In this document: positions 57,234 to 64,000 of the stretch, piece by piece | How positions within the stretch are numbered: position 1 is the first letter of the stretch | Layout of the letters: each line of letters opens with the position of its first letter | Source: Thamnaconus septentrionalis | Lineage: Eukaryota; Chordata; Actinopteri; Tetraodontiformes; Monacanthidae | Assembly: GCA_009823395.1 (NCBI GenBank) | Contig: CM020505.1 | Span: forward strand, 1-64,000 | Length of the DNA stretch: 64,000 nt | Direction of reading: 5' to 3' | Translations under genes and position numbers: made by a program | The notes under the pieces: model-generated | Told to the model about the DNA's origin: nothing | Seen by the model: only the letters and a program-made list of their open reading frames with translations | Database searches by the model: none

Positions 57234-60200
57234 GCATGGAGTCAAAGGCTGGTGAGGGCTTGTAGTTCTGGAGCAACATTAAGTCAGCCAAAGATCATCC
57301 CAGGGACAATATGGAGAATAAACTCAAGAAATGGAATTTAAAGTTTACCTTAAGACATGGGAAGAAAATGCAACCAACAGGGTGGCCAGGGGACAGCTTG
57401 ATCGAGAGGGTGCCGTCCACTGCAACGACAACAATCGCCTCAGGCAGGGACCCCCTGGTGCGAGTGGGGGACCGGACAGCAGGGCTGGAGCCCTGGGTGA
57501 GGGGCTGGACCCACGGTGTGGCATGGAGTCAAAGGCTGGTGAGGGCTTGTACTTCTGGAGCAACATTAAGTAGGCCAAAGATCATCCCAGGGACAATATG
57601 GAGAATAAACTCAAGAAATGGAATATAAAGTTTACCTTAAGACATTGGAGGTAATTGCAACCAACAGGCTGGACAGGGGACAGCTTGATTTAGAGGGCGC
57701 CGCCCACTGCAACTACAAACTCCGCCTAAGGCTGGCCCCACCTGGTGCAAGTGGAGAACCGGGCAGCGGAGCTTGAGCCCCGGGGTGTCCTGGAGTCACA
57801 GGATGGTGAGGGCTTTTAGTTCTGGAGCAACATTAAGTCAGCCAAGATCATCCCAGGGACAATATGGAGAATAAACTCAAGAAATGGAATTTTTTAAGTT
57901 TACCTTAAGACATCGGAAGAAAATGCAACCAACAGGGTGGTAAGGGGGACAGCTTGATCGAGAGGGTGCCGTCCACTGCAACGACAACAATCGCCTCAGG
58001 CAGGGACCCCCTGGTGCGAGTGGGGGACCGGGCAGCAGGGCTGGAGCCCTGGGTGAGGGGCTAGAGCCACGTGGTGGCATGGAGTCAAAGGCTGGTGAGG
58101 GCTTGTAGTTCTGGAGCAACATTAAGTCAGCCAAATATCATCCCAGGGACAATATGGAGAATAAACTCAAGAAATGGAATTTAAAGTTTACCTTAAGACA
58201 TTGGAGGTAATTGCAACCAGCAGGCTGGACAGGGGAAAGCTTGATCGAGGATGCGCCGCCCACTGCAACTACAACCTCCGCCTAAGGCTGGCCCCACCTG
58301 GTGCAAGTGGAGAACCGGGAAGCGGAGCTTGAGCCCCGGGGTGGCCTGGAGTCACAGGATGGTGAGGGCTTGGAGTTCTGGAGCAACATTAAGTCAGCCG
58401 AAGATCATCCAAGGGAAATGGAACTTAAAGTTTACATTAAGACATGGGAGGTGAATGCAACCAACAGGGTTGCCTGGGGACCGCTTGTCCGATGTGGGGC
58501 GGCACCGTGCAATGACAACCTGGGCCTCAGGCTGGGCCCCCCTGGTGTAAGTGGGGGACCGGGCTGCGGAGCTGGAGCCCCGGGTCGGCCTGGATCACAG
58601 GCTGATGAGGGCTTATAGTTCTGGAGGAAGATTAAGTCAGCCGAAGATCATCCCAGGGAAAATATGGAGAATAAACTCAAGAAATGGAATTTAAAGTTTA
58701 CCTTAAGACATGGGAAGAAAATGCAACCAACAGGGTGGCCTGGGGACAGCTTGTCCGATGTGGGGCGGCACAAAGCAACGACAACCTGGGCCTCAGGCTG
58801 GGCCCCCCTGGTGTAAGTGGGGGACCGGGCTGGGGAGCTGGAGCCCCGGGGTGTCCTGGAGACAAAGGCTGGTGAGAGCTTGTACTTCTGGAGCAACATT
58901 AAGTCAGCCAAAGATCATCCCAGGGAAAATATGGAGAATAAACTCAAGAAATGGAATTTAAAGTTTACCTTAAGACATGGGAAGAAAATGCAACCAACAG
59001 GGTGGCCAGGGGACAGCTTGATCAACAGGGTGCCGTCCACTGCAACGACAACAATCGCCTCAGGAAGGGACCCCCTGGTGCGAGTGGGGGACCGGGCAGC
59101 AGGGCTGGAGCCCTGGGTGAGGGGCTGGAGTCACGGGGTGGCATGGAGTCAAAGGCTGGTGAAGGCTTTTAGTTCTGGAGCAACATTAAGTTAGCCAAAG
59201 ATCATCCAAGGGAAATGGAACTTAAAGTTTACCTTAAGACCTGGGAGGTGAATGCAACCAACAGGGTGGCCTGGGGACAGCTTGTCCGATGTGGGGCGGC
59301 ACCCTGCAATGACAGCCTGGGCCTCAGGCTGGGCCCCCTGGTGTAAGTGGGGGACAGGGCTGCGGAGCTGGAGCCCCGGGGTGGCATGGAGTCAAAGGCT
59401 GGTGAGGGCTTGTAGTTCTGGAGCAACATTAAGTCAGCCGAAGATCATCCCGGGGAAAATATGGAGAATAACCTCAAGAAATGGAACTTAAAGTTTAACT
59501 TAAGACCTGGGAGGTGAATGCAACCAACAGGGTTGCCTGGGGACAGCTTGTCCGATGTGGGGCGGCACCCTGCAATGACAACCTGGGCCTCAGGCTGGGC
59601 CCCCCTGGTGTAAGTGGGGGACCGGGCTGCGGAGCTGGAGCCCCGGGGTGACCTGGAGACAAAGGCTGGTGAGGGCTTGTAGTTCTGGAGCAACATTAAG
59701 TCAGCCGAAGATCATCCCAGGGAAAATATGGAGAATAAACTCAAGAAATGGAATTTAAAGTTTACCTTAAGACATGGGAGGTAAATACAACCAACAGGGT
59801 GGCCAGGGGACAGCTTGATCGAGAGGGTGCCGTCCACTGCAACGACAACAATCGCCTCAGGCAGGGACCCCCTGGTGCGAGAGGGGGACCGGGCAGCAGG
59901 GCTGGAGCCCTGGGTGAGGGGCTGGAGCCACGGGGTGGCATGGAGTCAAAGGCTGGTGAGGGCTTGTAGTTCTGGAGCAACATTAAGTCAGCCAAAGATC
60001 ATCCCAGGGAAAATATGGAGAATAAACTCAAGAAATGGAATTTAAAGTTTACCTTAAGACATTTTTGGTAATTGCAACCAACAGGCTGGACAGGGGACAG
60101 CTTGTCCGAGAGGGGCGGCACACTGCAATGACAACCTGGGCCTCAGGCTGGGCCCCCTGGTGCAAGTGGAGAACCGGGGCTGCGGAGCTGGAGCCCAGGG

Positions 60201-63200
60201 TGGCCTGGAGTCAAAGGCTGGTGAGGGCTTGTAGTTCTGGAGCAACATTAAGTCAGCCAAAGATCATCCCAGGGACAATATGGAGAATAAACTCAAGAAA
60301 TGGAATTTAAAGTTTACCTTAAGACCTGGGAGGTGAATGCAACCAACAGGGTGGCCTGGGGACAGCTTGTCCGATGTGGGGCGGCACAAAGCAATGACAA
60401 CCTGGGCCTCAGGCTGGGACCCCCTGGTGTAAGTGGGGGACCGGGCTGGGGAGCTGGAGCCCCGGGGTGGCCTGGAGTCAAAGGCTGGTGAGGGCTTGTC
60501 GTTCTGGAGCAACATTTAGTCAGCCAAAGATCATCCAAGGGAAATGGAACTTAAAGTTTACCTTAAGACCTGGGAGGTGAATGCAACCAACAGGGTGGCC
60601 TGGGGACAGCTTGTCCGATGTGTGGCGGCACCCTGCAATGACAACCTGGGCCTCAGGCTGGGCCCCCCTGGTGAAAGTGGGGGACCGGGCTGCGGAGCAG
60701 GAGACCCGGGGTGGCCTGGAGTCAAAGGCTGGTGAGGGTTTGTAGTTCTGGAGCAACATTAAGTCACCCGAAGATCATCCCAAGGAAAATATGGAGAATA
60801 AACTCAAGAAATGGAATTTAAAGTTTACCTTAAGACATTGGAGGTAATTGCAACCAACAGGGTGGCCTGCTGACAGCTTGTCCGATGTGGGGCGGCACGC
60901 TGCAATGACAGCCTGGGCCTCAGGCTTGGCCCCCCTGGTGTAAGTGGGGGACCAGGCTGGAGAGCTGGAGCCCTGGGGTGGCCTGGAGTCAAAGGCTGGT
61001 GAGGGCTTGTAGTTCTGGAGCAACATTAAGTCAGCCAAAGATCATCCAAGGGAAATGGAACTTAAAGTTTACCTTAAGACCTGGGAGGTGAATGCAACCA
61101 ACAGGGTGGCCTGGGGACAGCTTGTCCGATGTGTGGCGGCACCCTGCAATGACAACCTGGGCCTCAGGCAGGGCCCCCCTGGTGTAAGTGGGGGACCGGG
61201 CTGCGGAGCTGGAGCCCCGGGGTGGCCTGGAGACAAAGGCTGGTGAGGGCTTGTAGTTCTGGAGCAACATTAAGTCAGCCAAAGATCATCCCAGGGACAA
61301 TATGGAGAATAAACTCAAGAAATGGAATTTAAAGTTTACCTTAAGACATGGGAAGAAAATGCAACCAACAGGGTGGCCTGGGGACAGCTTGTCCGATGTG
61401 GGGCGGCACAAAGCAATGACAACCTGGGCCTCAGGCAGGGCCCCCCTTGTGTAAGTGGGGGACCAGGCTGCGGAGCTGGAGCCCCGGGTCGGCCTGGATC
61501 ACAGGATGGTGAGGGCTTATAGTTATGGAGGAAGATTGAGTCAGCCGAAGATCATCCCAGGGAAAATATGGAGAATAAACTCAAGAAATGGAATTTAAAG
61601 TTTACCTTAAGACCTGGGAGGTGAATGCAACCAACAGGGTGGCCTGGGGACAGCTTGTCCGATGTGGGGCGGCATAAAACAATGACAACCTGGGCCTCAG
61701 GCTGGGCCCCCTGGTGTAGTGTAAAGTGGGGGGGCCAGGCTGCTGAGCTGGAGCCAGGGTCGGCCTGGAGTCACAGGCTGGTGAGGGCTTATAGTTCTGG
61801 AGGAAGATTGAGTCAGCCGAAGATCATCCCAGGGAAAATATGGAGAATAAACTCAAGAAATGGAATTTAAAGTTTACCTTAAGACCTGGGAGGTGAATGC
61901 AACCAACAGGGTGGCCTGGGGACAGCTTGTCCGATGTGGGGCGGCACAAAACAATGACAACCTGGGCCTCAGGCTGGGCCCCCCTTGTGTAAGTGGGGGA
62001 CCAGGCTGCGGAGCTGGAGCCACGGGTCGGCCTGGATCACAGGCTGGTGAGGGCTTATAGTTATGGAGGAAGATTGAGTCAGCCGAAGATCATCCCAGGG
62101 AAAATATGGAGAATAAACTCAAGAAATGGAATTTAAAGTTTACCTTAAGACATGGAGGTAAATGCAACCAACAGGGTGGCCAGGGGACAGCTTGATCGAG
62201 AGGGTGCCGTCCACTGCAACGACAACAATCGCCTCAGGCAGGGACCCCCTGGTGCGAGTGGGGGACCGGGCAGCAGGGCTGGAGCCCTGGGTGAGGGGCT
62301 GGAGCCACGGGGTGGCATGGAGGAAAGGCTGGTGAGGGCTTGGTGAGGGCTTGTAGTTCTGGAGCATAATCCCAGTCACAAAATGGATCATCCTCAAGAA
62401 ATGGAACTTAAAGTTTACCTTAAGACCTGGGAGGTGAATGCAACCAACAGGGTGGCCAGGGGACAGCTTGTCCGATGTGGGCGGCACCCTGCAATGACAA
62501 CCTGGGCCTCAGGCTGGGCCCCCCTGGTGTAAGTGGGGGACCGGGCTGGGAGCTGGAGCCCCGGGTGGCCTGGAGACAAAGGCTGGTGAGGGCTTGTAGT
62601 TCTGGAGCAACATTAAGTCAGCCAAGATCATCCCAGGAAAATATGGAGAATAAACTCAAGAAATGGAATTTAAAGTTTACCTTAAGACATGGGAGGTGAA
62701 TGCAACCAACAGGGTGGCCTGGGGACAGCTTGTCCGATGTGGGGCGGCACCACTGCAATGACAACCTGGGCCTCAGGCTGGGCCCCCCTGGTGCGAGTGG
62801 GGGACCGGGCAGCAGGGCTGGAGCCCTGGGTGAGGGGCTGGAGCCACGGTGTGGCATGGAGTCAAAGGCTGGTGAGGGCTTGTAGTTCTGGAGCAACATT
62901 AAGTCAGCCAAAGATCATCCCAGGGACAATATGGAGAATAAACTCAAGAAATGGAATTTAAAGTTTACCTTAAGACATTGGAGGTAATTGCAACCAACAG
63001 GCTGGACAGGGGACAGCTTGATCTAGAGGGCGCCGCCCACTGCAACTACAACCTCCGCCTAAGGCTGGCCCCACCTGGTGCAAGTGGAGAACCGGGCAGC
63101 GTAGCTTGAGCCCCGGGGTGGCCTGGAGTCACAGGATGGTGAGGGCTTGGAGTTCTGGAGCAACATTAAGTCAGCCAAAGATCATCCAAGGGAAATGGAA

Positions 63201-64000
63201 CTTAAAGTTTACCTTAAGACCTGGGAGGTGAATGCAACCAACAGGGTGGCCTGGGGACAGCTTGTCCGATGTGGGGCGGCACCCTGCAATGACAACCTGG
63301 GCCTCAGGCTGGGCCCCCCTGGTGTAAGTGGGGAACCGGGCTGCGGAGCTGGAGCCACGGGGTGGCATGGAGTCAAAGGCTGGTGAGGGCTTGTAGTTCT
63401 GGAGCAACATTAAGTCAGACAAAGATCATCCCAGGGACAAAATGGAGAATAAATTCAAGAAATGGAATTTAAAGTTTACCTTAAGACCTGAGAGGTGAAT
63501 GCAACCAACAGGGTGGCCTGGGGACAGCTTGTCCGAAGTGGGCCGGCACAAAGCAATGACAACCTGGGCCTCAGGCTGGGCCCCACCTGGTGCGAGTGGG
63601 GGACCGGGCAGCAGGTCTGGAGCCCCGGGGTGGCCTGGAGACAAAGGTTGGTGAGGGCTTGTAGTTCTGGATGAAGATTAAGTCAGCCGAAAATCATCCA
63701 AGGGAAATGGAACTTAAAGTTTACCTTAAGACCTGGGAGGTGAATGCAACCAACAGGGTGGCCTGGGGACAGCTTGTCCGATGTGGGGCGGCACAAAGCA
63801 ATGACAACCAGGGCCTCAGGCTGGGCCCCCCTGGTGTAAGTGGGGGACCGGGCTGCGGAGCTGGAGCCCCGGGGTGACCTGGAGACAAAGGCTGGTGAGG
63901 GCTTGTAGTTCTGGATGAAGATTAAGTCAGCCGAAGATCATCCCAGGGAAAATATGGAGAATAAACTCAAGAAATGGAACTTAAAGTTTACCTTAAGACA
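57230..64000 (+). repeat. Satellite F, right segment
   Basis: Continuation of satellite F after the LTR insertion, about 27 copies to the window end. A third sub-type appears at 57,640-57,800, 58,190-58,360 and 62,970-63,130 (GACATTGGAGGTAATTGC, CAACTACAACCTCCGCC). Sub-types are mixed rather than in blocks, which suggests repeated unequal exchange. No telomeric tracts or hammerhead motifs are seen here. Confidence 0.92.

Noticed and set aside
50946..63877. Many 60-130-codon frames in satellite F
   Set aside because: They appear on both strands and in several frames of a repeat whose period varies; they end at unit differences.

Overview
This is a subtelomeric region of an animal chromosome. 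Many tracts of the animal telomere repeat, always read as CCCTAA on the + strand, sit inside satellite DNA. A Penelope-like retroelement (PLE), an L2-type LINE fragment and a young LTR element with an ERV/Gypsy-type integrase remnant also occur. A vertebrate, perhaps a fish or amphibian, seems most likely from the element types, but the species is not identified. Because the C-rich strand is the + strand throughout, the chromosome end should lie to the left (inference). I see no host protein gene, tRNA or rRNA.

Layout. 1-9,668: telomeric tracts alternate with satellite modules in the order A, B-I, B-II, A, B-I, B-II, A, C, C, D stub, D, B-I, B-II, A. 9,669-10,388: start of an E unit. 10,389-19,470: about 9 kb of garbled or extremely diverged E-like sequence. 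19,471-36,951: fourteen tandem E units of about 1.25 kb. 36,952-43,324: a second C, C, D stub, D, B-I, B-II, A series. 43,325-48,682: a broken PLE on the + strand with telomeric repeats on both sides, ending in a hammerhead-bearing tail. 48,683-50,528: more telomeric tracts, a D-like stub, an A block and an AT-rich tail with a very well-formed hammerhead motif. 50,529-50,628: a 100-N gap. 50,629-64,000: a GC-rich satellite (F, about 0.25 kb) interrupted at 52,199-57,229 by an LTR element lying on the - strand.

The most striking system is shared by B, C, D and E. On the + strand each module ends with a hammerhead-ribozyme-like fold (core CTGANGA ... GAAAC), then three hairpins, then CCCTAA repeats. 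Stubs that keep only this 3' end also occur. The same fold is found in the tail of the PLE. This is the layout expected if the modules are non-autonomous PLE relatives that were added to chromosome ends by reverse transcription primed from the G-rich telomeric overhang, 5' truncation included. On the - strand, the direction that gives UUAGGG (TERRA-like) RNA, the same modules carry clusters of consensus splice donors and acceptors around tiny exons and end with AATAAA. Both readings come from sequence inspection by eye; ribozyme activity, splicing and transcription are untested.

Caution: indel-type differences are very common between copies, and the 9 kb block looks like a consensus failure, so part of the variation may be assembly error.
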